Source: Chrysophaeum taylorii
Taxonomy: Eukaryota; Sar; Pelagophyceae; Pelagomonadales; Pelagomonadaceae
DNA length: 64,000 nt
Assembly (NCBI GenBank): GCA_029834535.1
Contig: JAQMWT010000443.1
Span: forward strand, 186,001 to 250,000
Direction: 5' to 3'
The translations under genes were made by a program, and so were the position numbers. The notes below the pieces were generated by a model. That model worked only from the letters and a program-made list of their open reading frames with translations. It did no database searches and was not told the DNA's origin. Positions 9,439 to 19,554 of the stretch are shown here, one piece after another; within the stretch, counting starts at the first letter, position 1, and the number at the start of each line of letters is the position of its first letter.

Positions 9439-10731
9439 TTATTGCGAGGCCGCGGGCGCCGTCTTGGCGCGGATGATGGATTTGACCTTGACAGTTTCGG
9501 GCCATTCGATCTTGGCGTGACGCACGGAGCCGTAGGTAGCCTGAACCCTGCGTTGGAAAACGTCGGCCCGATGGCGACGTCGGGCCTTGTCGAGGTTTGC
9601 AACGCGGAGGCGGCGAGCGCGCTCGCGCCTCCCAAGCGCGGTAAAAAAGTGGTAGAACTCGGTGCCGTCGACGACGCCGTTCTGGTCGACGTCGTATGTC
9701 GCCATGATGGCAGCGATCTGCGAAGACGTGAGGCAGACGTGCCATACGCGACGGATGGTATCGGCGAGCTCGGCGGCGGTCATGGGCGGACCATCGAAGA
9801 GCTGTCGGATGTTATGGGCGTAGACGCTGTCGTTGTCAAAGTCGGCGGCGGCATTCGCGAGGGAATCCTCGGCCTGGGCAAGATCCTCGACGGTGTAGGT
9901 TTCGGCCACTGTAACTGGCCTCGGACTCGCGAACCTCGCGAGGGCCGTCGCCCGAAGAGCCGCGTCGCGCCGCTCGGCGCGCTGCTTCTCTCGTAGTCTC
10001 GCCTCCTTGGCCCGACGGTGCTCGACCATCCCGAACTTCCAAAACTCCCTCAAAAACTCCGTGGCGTCTACGCAGCCGTCGCCGTTGACGTCCATAAATC
10101 GCACGACGCACCCGAGCTCGGCGGGAGTCAGCTTGACGTCGAAATTTCGCCGTAAAAAGTCGTCGAGCATCGTCGGGGTCATGACCTCGCTGTTGAGAGC
10201 CCGCTCGTAGGTCCCCGAGAACGACCCCGGCTTGAACATTGCCGCGGCATACCCGAGTTTATGAATCGCCGTCTGCGTCGCGTCGTGCTCGACGAGCGCG
10301 TGTCGCTGCAACCGCGCGGCTGTCGCCCGACGCCGCTCTCGCTTTCCATAATGTCGCGCCGTCAGCCGCTCCATGTAAGCTTGCTGCCGGGCGGCCTTGG
10401 CCGACACCACCGGATGCTCGTCGGGTGGTGCCTCCGTGCCGCGCTTCGGCGTCGCCAACGGGAGTTTCGAGGGTTGCTCCGGCCGGCGCGCCTCGGACTC
10501 GATCCGGAGTTCCATCGAGTGCAGTTGGTTGGTGAGCCACTGGAGGTCCGTCCACTTCTCGTCGAGTTCGACGGAGGACGCGCTCGGCCGTAGCGTGGGT
10601 GCCTTGTGCGCCGCGCGGCGCGGCATGGCTTGCGGGGTGGCGCTTTTGGCCGGGGCCGGGTACAAAATCTCGTAAAGCTCCGATGCGCTGTACGTTTGCA
10701 TGATCTCCTGCTTGGCGGCGACGACCGTCAT
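9439..10731 (-). CDS. EF-hand calcium-binding protein, function unknown
   Basis: A 430-residue, Arg/Ala-rich soluble protein with two separated canonical EF-hand loops. Loop one, about residues 214-225, reads DVNGDGCVDATE; loop two, about 347-358, reads DVDQNGVVDGTE. Both have acidic or Asn residues at positions 1, 3 and 5 and Glu at 12, so both should bind calcium. The segments between are helical and basic (RERRRATAARLQRH; RRERARRLRVANLDKARRRHR), suggesting a structural or axonemal role, but no named family was recognised. The start MTVVAAKQEIM at 10731 is the first Met of the frame; 84 bp separate its stop from transposon copy B. Confidence 0.75.
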   Translation of the reverse strand: MTVVAAKQEIMQTYSASELYEILYPAPAKSATPQAMPRRAAHKAPTLRPSASSVELDEKWTDLQWLTNQLHSMELRIESEARRPEQPSKLPLATPKRGTEAPPDEHPVVSAKAARQQAYMERLTARHYGKRERRRATAARLQRHALVEHDATQTAIHKLGYAAAMFKPGSFSGTYERALNSEVMTPTMLDDFLRRNFDVKLTPAELGCVVRFMDVNGDGCVDATEFLREFWKFGMVEHRRAKEARLREKQRAERRDAALRATALARFASPRPVTVAETYTVEDLAQAEDSLANAAADFDNDSVYAHNIRQLFDGPPMTAAELADTIRRVWHVCLTSSQIAAIMATYDVDQNGVVDGTEFYHFFTALGRRERARRLRVANLDKARRRHRADVFQRRVQATYGSVRHAKIEWPETVKVKSIIRAKTAPAASQ

Positions 10732-11571
10732 GCTCGCTAGTGCTCAAGAAATCAGATACAACAAAGATATATCTTCTGCCGAAAACGAGTTATATCTTAT
10801 TAGACATACCCTCAGACTTGAACTGTAACTTGATAAGATTATCACAAGTAGCGAGAGTATCTTCGTAGGACGAAGACACATAGTTTAACAACATTTCGGT
10901 CAAAGCAGTTGCTGGAGATAGACGTCATGAAGGCTTGTGCCAAAGACAAGGTATCTGTGCTGCACGTGGTGGAAGCCGAGTCAAGGGTCATGAAGGTGGA
11001 TACATAGGATTTCTTCATCACAGAAGAAGCATGTTGGAAGGTGGTGTACTCCTTGCACACCAAGAACCTCGAGCGGACCGCGACCGCGTCTGGTGCAAGG
11101 GACCACAGAGCGACTCAGATCCACTGGGAGGCTGCGCTAGGATGTGTTGTTGGCTGTCGGAAACGCGGGCTAGGTCTGAGTAGCTCCGAGCTGGGGCAGC
11201 TCCAGCGGCTTCGCCTGTGTTTGTTTGGTCACACAAAACCGCAAGTTTGGTGGTCTAGCTAATAAATAGGCATTTTGATGTCGAATGCTACACGCGAAAG
11301 GCGTTCAGCGGCTTGAGACGGTTTCTCAAAGTTGACGGCGGCTAAGAGGGGTGTGTGTGAAAGGGAGCACCCCGGGATTATGAAAGTCGACTGAGACTAA
11401 GAAGGTGGAAGGGTGCGAGTGGTGGTGCCAAGAAAATAATAATTAAGAAGTAAGTTTTCGGCTACACAACAATTTAGTTGTTCTTGGGGACAAAAAAAAC
11501 GAAAAGAGACAGACCCCCAGAAGAAGCAAAGCAAAGCAAAGCAAAGCAAAGTTCAAGTGGATGGATGGATA
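10732..11571. other. intergenic region between EF-hand and tyrosinase genes
   Basis: About 840 bp without a supported gene. It contains a (GCAAA)n tract at 11525-11551 followed by a short GGAT repeat just after the tyrosinase stop. An AT-richer section at 10740-10870 is likely the promoter of the minus-strand EF-hand gene. Open frames of 70-80 codons on both strands near 10840-11260 have no recognisable similarity. Confidence 0.5.
11525..11551. repeat. (CAAAG)n microsatellite
   Basis: About five pentanucleotide units in the 3' flank of the tyrosinase gene, followed at 11560 by three GGAT units. Confidence 0.9.
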
Positions 11572-13647
11572 TTAGACGCGCAGGCGCGAAGGGGGGCGAG
11601 GGCGGGGGTTGGTGAGGAAGTCGCCGTTGGCGTCCCAGAGGGCCGGAGGGTCGTGTTGGGGGGCGTCGACGCGGGTCTCCGTGACATAGCCGCGGCCTAC
11701 GCCGTCATACTCGGGCTCCCAGGAGCGGCAGTTAAGCCACGGGTGGGCGTCGTAGTCCACGATCGTCGCGTTCATGCAGTAGCGCGAGGCCGTGCAGTGG
11801 GGCCAGTCGAAGTGGTCGTAGAGGTAAGGAAGGGCGTCGTTCCTGGGATCGAGGAGGTCGTAGAGTTCGGCGTTGGTGTAGACGCCGTGGGGACCAGAGC
11901 CGGCGGGGACTCGGCGGTGGTCGTCGAAGAGGTCGCGCGGAGAAAAGGGCTGCGCGTGCGACGCGTTGTGACCATAGCACTTTGCCTCGTCGGGCCATCG
12001 GTCGTCGAAGTCGGCGCGGCGGCCCAACCTTACGGCGTGCCAAATGCGATCGATTGTCGGATGGATGGGCCAGAAGGCGACGTCGAACGGAGATCCCGCG
12101 GCGTTCATGTCTCCGGGCTCGCCCCAGTCGCATGCACGGTCTCTGATGGCTGCAAGGACGTCGTCGCGCGCCGTGTCGTTCCATCGTGGAAATTCGAAGT
12201 GGCCGTCGTCGCCAGAGCGCACGACGTACACGCCAAGGGACGGCGCGTCGGCCTGGTAGTCGACTATAGCGTCGAGGATTCCCGTCGCCCGGAGGACAAC
12301 GTACGGAGATTCGTGCGTCCTCGCGCAGCGGCAGGCCTCGCCGGGGGAATCGCATACGGCCATGCCCGACCGGTACGCGAGCTTGAGAAAAAAAAAGTTA
12401 TAAGCAGCGATCGCGCGAGCCCAGGCATCGTCGGCGTGCGAGAAGAGCGGCGCGACAGAAACGTTCCAGGGTATCCGCGTGCCCCAGGCGCCCCCGACGA
12501 GCTTGTGCATCGCGCCGTGCGACGCGCCGTTGAGGTTTTTGGCAAGATTTTTCCACGACCGCTGGTTGAGGGCCCACCAGTGGTGTTTGCACGAGGGCGG
12601 CGACAACACGTCGTCGTCGCTCGACTCGTCGCGCTCGAACCGACGGAAGCCGGTTGGTGCTGCGGGGTTGACCCACGGCGGTCGGAGCTCGTCGTTGGCG
12701 TTGACGATCATCGAGTAGCCAGTTTTGGAGGCGTTTCGCATCGCGCTCACCGAGGCCCAACGTCCCTCGGAAACGACGTGGTTTCGAGGCGACGCGGCTC
12801 CGAACGCGTCGGCCCCGAATATGCCCAACGAGCCGTCCCGCCAGTTTCCGCTCGCCGCGTCGTCGATCGTGAAGTCCCAGTACGGTAGACTCACCGACGG
12901 ATCGACGCTCTGGAGCGATCGCTCGAACGCCAGGCTCATCGCGACGTGCGAGGTCGCGAAACCCGGACCCTCGTGCCAGTGGTCGCAATCGTAGTTCGCT
13001 CCCCAGTACAAATGGGCGCGCACGAAATAGTGCACGTCGCGGTACGCCGAACCATACCTCTCCCGACCCTCGGCCGTTGGTGTGCGCCACAGCTCCCGCG
13101 CTGCCGAAAGAAATGCCTCCTTGTCTGACGCCGTCAACGACCTCACCTCGCGTCGCACGTACTTGCACATCACGCGCTGCGTCGTCGAAGCCGTGGCCGT
13201 GCTGACGGCAACCTCGTGCCACCCGACCGACGTGAACACAACGCGCGCGACGGCCCCCGCCTCCGCTTTCACCTCGCCGTCAATCTTCCATTCGAAATTT
13301 TTTCCCGACCCGCCGACCGCGACGAGCCGCGTCTCGCGGTGAGGTTCCGCGATCACCTCGTACGGGTACAGCCCCGACCCGTACTCGTTCGACGCCACCA
13401 CCCGCAGCCCTGGCCACTCCTTCCACCACCCGCCGCCGGCAAGCGAGAACTCTCCGCTCCACATGTGGGGCCAGCTTCCGACAGCGTACAGCAGCACGCC
13501 GAACGTGCTCAGGATCGGCAAGATGACGGCGAACCGCCACTTGGGCGCCGCCAGGATAACCTCGTCATCGCCGACCAACTTGTTGCTGTTATTGTTGTTG
13601 TTGTTGTTACCCTCCGACAATAATGGCGACGATCCCCCCGACGACAT
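11572..13647 (-). CDS. membrane-anchored tyrosinase (type-3 copper oxidase)
   Basis: A 691-residue protein with a binuclear copper tyrosinase core, expected to hydroxylate phenols or oxidise catechols. Copper A region: DHWHEGPGFATSHVAMSLAFER with HYFVRAH upstream and SLPYWDF downstream. Copper B region: SHGAMHKLVGGAWG, then FWPIHPTIDRIWH, which matches the diagnostic H-P-x-x-D-R-x-x-H motif. The N-terminus has a Ser/Asn-rich stretch with an Asn run, then one transmembrane helix (FAVILPILSTFGVLLYAVGSW), so the catalytic part probably faces the lumen or outside. Start taken as MSSGGSSPLL; the frame continues 77 codons upstream through an Asp run, so a longer form is possible. Several Asn-x-Ser/Thr sites fit secretion. 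Confidence 0.85.
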   Translation of the reverse strand: MSSGGSSPLLSEGNNNNNNNSNKLVGDDEVILAAPKWRFAVILPILSTFGVLLYAVGSWPHMWSGEFSLAGGGWWKEWPGLRVVASNEYGSGLYPYEVIAEPHRETRLVAVGGSGKNFEWKIDGEVKAEAGAVARVVFTSVGWHEVAVSTATASTTQRVMCKYVRREVRSLTASDKEAFLSAARELWRTPTAEGRERYGSAYRDVHYFVRAHLYWGANYDCDHWHEGPGFATSHVAMSLAFERSLQSVDPSVSLPYWDFTIDDAASGNWRDGSLGIFGADAFGAASPRNHVVSEGRWASVSAMRNASKTGYSMIVNANDELRPPWVNPAAPTGFRRFERDESSDDDVLSPPSCKHHWWALNQRSWKNLAKNLNGASHGAMHKLVGGAWGTRIPWNVSVAPLFSHADDAWARAIAAYNFFFLKLAYRSGMAVCDSPGEACRCARTHESPYVVLRATGILDAIVDYQADAPSLGVYVVRSGDDGHFEFPRWNDTARDDVLAAIRDRACDWGEPGDMNAAGSPFDVAFWPIHPTIDRIWHAVRLGRRADFDDRWPDEAKCYGHNASHAQPFSPRDLFDDHRRVPAGSGPHGVYTNAELYDLLDPRNDALPYLYDHFDWPHCTASRYCMNATIVDYDAHPWLNCRSWEPEYDGVGRGYVTETRVDAPQHDPPALWDANGDFLTNPRPRPPSRLRV

Positions 13648-13910
13648 CGCGTCGAGAAATTCGTCGTCGTCGTCGTCGTCGTCACTGAATAATAATATCA
13701 GCTGTTGTGGCAAAAAATATTCCACCACCAGTGTGCGGTCTTCGTTCGGGAAGCGTTGACCGCCACCAGTACCATGTTCGTTCGTGCTGCCTTCGTTCGT
13801 TGAGATGGTCGCAGGCCGCCCAAGACGGCCTCGAAAGAGATGGTCGCGGCCAACAACGCCGCTGCGAAAGGTCGTCATCGCTTTTTACTGCCTTGTAGTA
13901 AATAATCTCG
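13648..13910. promoter_or_regulatory. divergent intergenic region between tyrosinase and TPR/villin-headpiece genes
   Basis: About 260 bp between the two divergent start codons if the shorter tyrosinase start is right. It holds a (GTC)n run at about 13662-13682 that encodes Asp in the longer tyrosinase reading. Shared promoter function is inferred from position. Confidence 0.35.
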
Positions 13911-16900
13911 ATGACCGCGCCAGGCGATTTCGAGGGCGCACTCAAGCTGCTCGAGGCCCTGTAGGAGACTTTCTTGATGTTTCGGGGAAAGAGGGAGGAT
14001 CACCTTATCATCGTCGTCGCAGGCCGGACGAGGAGCGCGCCTCGCCAACGGGGTTGAACATCAAAGTGATTTCGCTTCAGAAGCTCGGGCGTGCGTATGT
14101 TGTTCTCGCCAAAGCGCGAACTTTCGATACCATCGAAATTTCGGGCAGGTCTCGACGAGGCCGCCGAGGTGTGGAAAGCCATTGCCGAGGGACCGACGGC
14201 CCCGGGCGGCCAAGTGTCGGAGCGCGCCGCCCAAAACTACAAACGCATCAGGCTAGCCCAAAAACAGCGTCAAGTGAACGACGCGAACAAGCTCCTGAAC
14301 GGACCGCACGGGGCCGAGCCCGAAGACTTCCGCAAACTCGCCAAGAGCTTCGAGGGAATCGACCTCGACGAACCGTGCTCGGACGAGATTCGGTTTTTGG
14401 TCCAGCACAACAGCGGCATTTGCTACCTCCAAGCGGGCGACTGGTTGGAGGCCGCGCACCACTTGCAGGCGGCGCTCGACATGCACCCCGGCGACAAGAG
14501 CATGGCTAACTTGCAGCACGACGTCGGCGAGGCGCTCAGGCAAGTCCAGGATTACAAGGGCGCGGCCGATGCGTTCGAGAAGGCGCGTGGTGGTGACTCC
14601 AGTCACTATTGTTTTAAAAGACGACGCAGGCGATCGCGCTCCAAGACGAGGAGACTCCGGCGGCGTCGCGGTACGCGTCGCTCAAGGGCGTCGTCGAGTC
14701 GCGCGCACAAATGGAGGATTTCGAGGGCGCGCTGGGCCGGGCCGACGCGCTTTTGGACGTCGCGACGGCGAACGGGTTCTCGCTGTTCGAGCCGCACTAC
14801 TGGCGGGGGTTCGCGCATTTCAAGGGCGGAAACGTGGCCGAGGGCGCCGAGGACCTGACGTCGTGCATCGAGATCGCCAAGGACCCGGGCGCCGATCTCG
14901 GGAATATTCAGCGTTCGGACGTGCCTCAGGTGCTCCGGACGGCCATCAACGCCATCATCACCGCGGGCGAAGCCGCCCTCCTCGAGCGCAACGAGCCCGA
15001 GGTCGCGCATCCTCTGTTCGAGCGCGCCGTCGAGGCGATCGACGGGTGCCCCGACATTGGGGCGTCGGAAGCGTCGACGCGCGAGGGCGCGGCGTTGAAC
15101 GACGCCGTCGCTCTCTCGCAGATCGGGGAGTGGGGAAAGTCCAAGGAGGTGCTCGAAGAGCAGCTCGCGATCGGCGAGTGCGACCGGGGGTGGCTGATGC
15201 TGGGCGCCGTGTTCGCGGAAGGGTTGAAGCTGCACGAGAGGGCGAAGGACGCGTTCGAACGCGCGTGCGGACTCGCGGGCCAGGGGAAGGCCTCGGGGTA
15301 TGCGCCGGATCCCGATGCGTGGCGGGCCGTCCCGAGCGCGCCGTCGCGGCCGCACGCGATTGCCGACTTCGACGGGCTCCACAACCTCGGGTTCAGCTGC
15401 TACAAGGTTGATTGTCTCTACGACGCGCGCGACGCGTTCCAGTCGGCGCTCAAGGTCGACCCAAATAACGAAAAGACGAAAAGCGCGCTCGCGCTGATCC
15501 TCTCTTTGCTCGCCGCGCGCGAACGTCGCCTCGACGCGGACCTCGACAAGCTCGGCAAGGACGCCCGGGCCGGGGAAAGCGCCGCCGCAGACCGCGACGC
15601 GGCCCTCGAGGCGCTCGGGACGCACCCCTCCTCCTCCTCCTCCTCCTCCTCGGATCACGACGCGGCGGCGGCGCCGCCGGTCGACGCGATGGACGCGCTC
15701 GAGGACCGCGCCAACGTGCTCGCGAAGAAGGCGGCGAACGAGGGCGTCGATCAGGACGAGACCGTCAAGGAGAAGCTGGATGCGCTCGAAGACGCGAAAC
15801 GAAAGGCGAAGGAGGCGGTGGACAAGTGCGCCAAGGGTCAGACGGACCCCCTGGCCGAGGACGTCGTCGCGCGGCGCGCGAACGACGAGGCCGCGGAGCT
15901 CCGGAAGGCGGCGAACGCGGCGCTCGAGAAGGCGCGGGCGCTCGAGCGCACGGACGGCGACGAGGGCAACAAGGCCCTCCGAGAGGCGAAGGACTTGATG
16001 GAGGCGGCGGCCGCCGCCGACGAGAGAGCCGACGCGGCGCTCGACGCGGCCAAAACCGCGCACGCGGCGGCGCAAGAAGCGCTCCGCGACGACGCGGTAA
16101 AGGCGCTCGAAGCCGCGAAAAGAATCGCCGACGACGCCGACGCGGCGATCGAGGAGGCGGCCGAGGTCAAGCAAAAGGAGGCGGCCGACGCGGCGGAGCG
16201 GGATTCCCTGCACTCGCGTGCCGACGCGGCAAACAAACTCGTCAACAACGCGGCGGCGGTCGCGGACGACGGCGGCGTCGCGTCGAGCCCCGTCGCCCTC
16301 GAAGCGCTCGCCGTCGCGAAAGATCTCGAGGACTCGGCGCGCAAGGCGATCGATCTCGCCGCGAAGGGCTTGATCTCGAACGGCGACGCCGAAAAGGCGG
16401 TCAAGAAGCTCGAGGACGCGACGGCGCCGCTCGAGGCAGCGATTAACGACGAGGTCGCCCGGCGAGCCCGCGAAAAAGCCGAGCGCGAGGCGCTTCGGAA
16501 AAGAGCGGACGCGGCCGACGACGCGGGAACTCGGGCTAAACTGCTCGCGGCGGCGAACAGCGTGGACGGGTCCCCCGACGTGGCCGCCGCGCTCTCAAAG
16601 CTTCAGAAACTCCAGAAGGCCGCCGACGACGCGCTCGCTTCGGACGACGACGACGAATTCGGAGGAAACTCGAACGAAGCCGCCGCGGCGGCCGTCGCGG
16701 CGTTGGAAGAGGCCGTGCCCGCGATCCAGGAGGTCGTGAACTCGCGCCTGGCCGCCGAAGCGAAGAAGAAGGCCGAACTCGACGCGCTCGGCAAACGCCT
16801 CGAGAACGCCGCGTCGGCGGACGAGGCGGGCAACGCCAAGGCCCGAGCCCTGGAGCTCGCCGACGCGCCCGACGTCCAAGAGGCGCTCGCCAAGGTCTCG

Positions 16901-18206
16901 AACCTCCGGAAGCTCGCGGCCGCTCGAGTCGCTGACTTGGCCGGAGGAGGAGGAGGAAAGTGCTCTTATGGCGAAGCGGCCGCGGCGGTCGCCCGAGCCG
17001 AGTCCGAGGCAAACGAGCTCGACGCGATAATCGCGAACCGCGCGGCCGAGGAGGCGCGGAAGAAAGCCGAGTCTGAGGCGCGGAAGAAAGCGGAAGAGGC
17101 GAAAAAGAAGCGCGAGAAAGCCGAACGGGATGCGCTCGAGGAGCGCGGCAAAAAGGCGCTCGCGGCCGTCGAGGCGGCCAAACGAGACGCCGAGGTCGAC
17201 GACCCGACGCTACTCGATGACGACGACGTCGCCGCCGCGCGGCGCGAGGCCGGACGCCTCCGTAAACTCGCGGAGCGGGCGCTCGCCGACGCCGCGGCCG
17301 GCAAGATCTCCAACGTCGCCGCCGCGGCCGCCGTCCAAGCCGCCGAGGATGCCGCGCGCGCCTTCCGCGACGCGCTCAACCTCGCGCGCCTGCGCCGGGA
17401 GCGCGAGCGCGAGCGCCGGGCGCTGCGGAAGGTCGTGGATCGGTCGGCCGAGAAGATCGACGGGGCGCCCAAGTGGGCGCGCCAGCGCAATTTCGTCAAC
17501 GCCAAAGAGTACCCGCGGGACGTCGTGGAGGCTGCCGACGAGTTGAAGCGCGAGGCGCTTGCGAAGCTCGAGTTCGCCGAGTCGAACCCCGACGACGTCG
17601 GCGCGTTGGAGGCTGCCAAAGCCGCCGTCGCCAAGGCGGCCCAGGCGGCAAAGGACGTCGACAAGGCCCTCGACGACGCGGAGCGCGCGTACCGCAGCCG
17701 CCGGAAGAAGGACGCCGACGCCAAGGAAGCCGAGCTCCGCCGTCGTCTCGAGGAAGAGGAAGCCGCCGCGCGTCGCAAGGCGCAGAGCTTTTACGACCAC
17801 ATCAACCGCAAGAACATGGCGGCGATGGGCCTCGGCGACCTCGTCGACCGGACCAAGCCCGCCAACGCCTCGACGACGCCGCCGCCGCCCGCGGTTTCGC
17901 AGCAACAATACGATCCCGAATTAGTGGTTCCCTACAAGGACCTCGTCAAGGGGCCCAACTTTCCCGCGGGTTCGTCGTTACGGTATGCGTCACGTCATTG
18001 CATTCAGGCGTCGACCCCAAGAACCGCGAGAATCACCTCTCGCAAGCCGAGTTCGAAAAGATCTTCGGCTGCGACAAGGAAAAGTTTCGGAAGTTGCCGG
18101 GCTGGAAGCGAGCGACGTGCGTTTTGTCTTTGAAACTACTACTACGTCTCCGATTTATTTTAATTAATTCCCCCGCAGCCTCAAGAAGAAGGCCAAGCTC
18201 TTCTAA
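13911..18206 (+). CDS. TPR / Ala-Lys coiled-coil / villin-headpiece protein, multi-exon
   Basis: A protein of roughly 1,300 residues. Exon 1 starts MTAPGDFEGALKLLEAL at 13911. The N-terminal third has TPR-like helical hairpins (NSGICYLQAGDWLEAAHHLQ; EKA-IALQDEETPAASRYASL; HNLGFSCYKVDCLYDARDAF). The large exon, about 14630-17969, continues into some 700 residues of Ala/Glu/Lys coiled coil. It splices by a 38-nt GT-AG intron (17970-18007) into GVDPKNRENHLSQAEFEKIF, and by a 62-nt intron (18117-18178) to LKKKAKLF and stop 18204-18206. Together these form a textbook villin headpiece (F-x-x-x-F, LPGWK, K-K-x-x-L-F), an F-actin-binding module. So it is probably an actin-linked scaffold. The first introns (after 13960 and near 14583-14629) do not keep frame with plain GT-AG junctions, so the 5' exon structure is unsettled. 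Confidence 0.75.
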
Positions 18207-18594
18207 CTCTCTATGCCTGCATTTATTTCTATCCACGCCGCCTTCTTCTATTCGCACAGTGCGTGCGTGTGGTCGGCCACTTTTTTAAGAATAAACTGGT
18301 GTGGAGCTTATTATTGCACTCACTCACTCACTCACTCACCAAGGCGGATGATCAGATCACCCATTCTTCTACGACGAGTTGATGAAAACATCGTCGCATA
18401 TGTCATCATCATCGTCGCCGAACGGAAATCATATGATCACCTCGCGAGATACTTTTCTTTCGTAAAGTAAGCTGCACGACGATAGATAGAGAAACCGACC
18501 GACCGACCGACCGACCGACCGACCGACCGACCGACCGACCTGGGGGGAACAGAAGAGAAAAGATAAATGGTCCATCTTGCGCGGCATAATAAAA
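18207..18594. other. convergent intergenic region with microsatellites
   Basis: About 390 bp between convergent stops. It contains a (CACT)n tract at about 18317-18341 and a (CCGA)n tract at 18494-18540. No gene seen. Confidence 0.6.
18494..18540. repeat. (CCGA)n microsatellite, about twelve units
   Basis: Same motif and same setting (downstream of a minus-strand stop, between convergent genes) as the tract at 4570-4611. Confidence 0.95.
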
Positions 18595-19461
18595 TTAGGG
18601 CGCCTTGGCCTTTTTGCGGATCTTTTTGACGCGGGGGGCTTTCTTGGAGGCCGAGGCAGAGCGCGAGGAGGCCAAGGTCCCCATGCGCTCGGCCGAGATG
18701 CGAGCCGCCACGGTGGGCCCCACCAGCTTGAGCTCCGAGTCCTCCAAAACCCAGTTGTGGTGGGCCATCTCGAGCTCCTCGCGCTCGTGCTTGTAGGCGG
18801 CAGGCGCGTCGAACATGCCGCCGCCGCCGCCCATCCCGACCCCCATGCCCATCTGCATCTGGGTCGCCCGTGCTTCGTCGAGGGCATCGCTGTCTTCGCC
18901 GAGCAAAATCTTGAAGAAGCCGCGAAGGCCGAACATGACGAGGAAATACCAGGAAAGCGAGGAGACGTAGGAGACGTCGAGCGTGGCGAGGTCGACGCCG
19001 CGCTGGAGCATGACCTTGAAGCGGTTGGTGAGGGGGAAGGGGACCTTGACGAGGACGAAGCCCTGGAAAAAATAAGAGATAATTCCCATCATGACCATGT
19101 TGGGGAGCATGTAGAGCATGTTTCCTTTGACGTGGTCGATCATGCCGAGGGGGTTGGCCATGGGATTGAGGCCCGATTTCGAGACTTTTTGCCGGAGAAT
19201 TCCCGTCTCCTTTGTGAGAAAGTAGGCCTTGCGCGCGTGGAAGGAGGAGGCCGGAAGGAACTGGCCCCGGTTCCGGAGGCGCGAGCAGCGCATGAGGGTC
19301 TGCTTGTGGCGCACCTCGTCGGGGTCGAGGGACTGGTTGGACTTGAGGAGCTGCTGGGCGTAGTGGCGGCAGAGACCCATGAGGACCATGATGGCGACCA
19401 TCGGGAGGACGACCCAGTCGCGGATCGCCGGGTCGAGGAGGAGCGGGGCATCGGTGATCAT
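18595..19461 (-). CDS. EMC3: ER membrane protein complex subunit 3 (EMC3/TMEM111 family)
   Basis: A 288-residue membrane protein of the EMC, which inserts tail-anchored and polytopic proteins into the ER membrane; EMC3 is the Oxa1/YidC-like insertase subunit. The N-terminus MITDAPLLLDPAIRDWVVLP matches the family's near-invariant LDPAIRDWV motif. Next come LCRHYAQQLL, the RSRxLR-like stretch CSRLRNRGQFLP, FHARKAYF, and three transmembrane segments (about 15-35, 120-140, 175-195). The C-terminal 60 residues are Met/Gly then basic, a species-specific tail. The frame is open far upstream on this strand, but the extra residues are antisense to the next gene and unlike EMC3. Start is 93 bp from a divergent gene. 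Confidence 0.92.
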   Translation of the reverse strand: MITDAPLLLDPAIRDWVVLPMVAIMVLMGLCRHYAQQLLKSNQSLDPDEVRHKQTLMRCSRLRNRGQFLPASSFHARKAYFLTKETGILRQKVSKSGLNPMANPLGMIDHVKGNMLYMLPNMVMMGIISYFFQGFVLVKVPFPLTNRFKVMLQRGVDLATLDVSYVSSLSWYFLVMFGLRGFFKILLGEDSDALDEARATQMQMGMGVGMGGGGGMFDAPAAYKHEREELEMAHHNWVLEDSELKLVGPTVAARISAERMGTLASSRSASASKKAPRVKKIRKKAKAP

Positions 19462-19554
19462 CTCTCCCCAAAACGTTCCGTTGTGTGGGTCGGTCGCGCG
19501 AGAAAAGAAGAAAGCGTCCGTTGAATTGGAAAACGAGAAGAAGGCAGAGGCCCG
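19462..19554. promoter_or_regulatory. 93-bp divergent promoter between EMC3 and the allantoinase-like gene
   Basis: The two ATGs face away from each other across only 93 bp, so any core promoters must be shared or overlapping. No clear TATA box is seen. Inference from layout. Confidence 0.4.

Noticed and set aside
10842-11262. 70-85 codon frames between the EF-hand and tyrosinase genes
   Set aside because: I considered a retroelement scrap, but no diagnostic motif was present.
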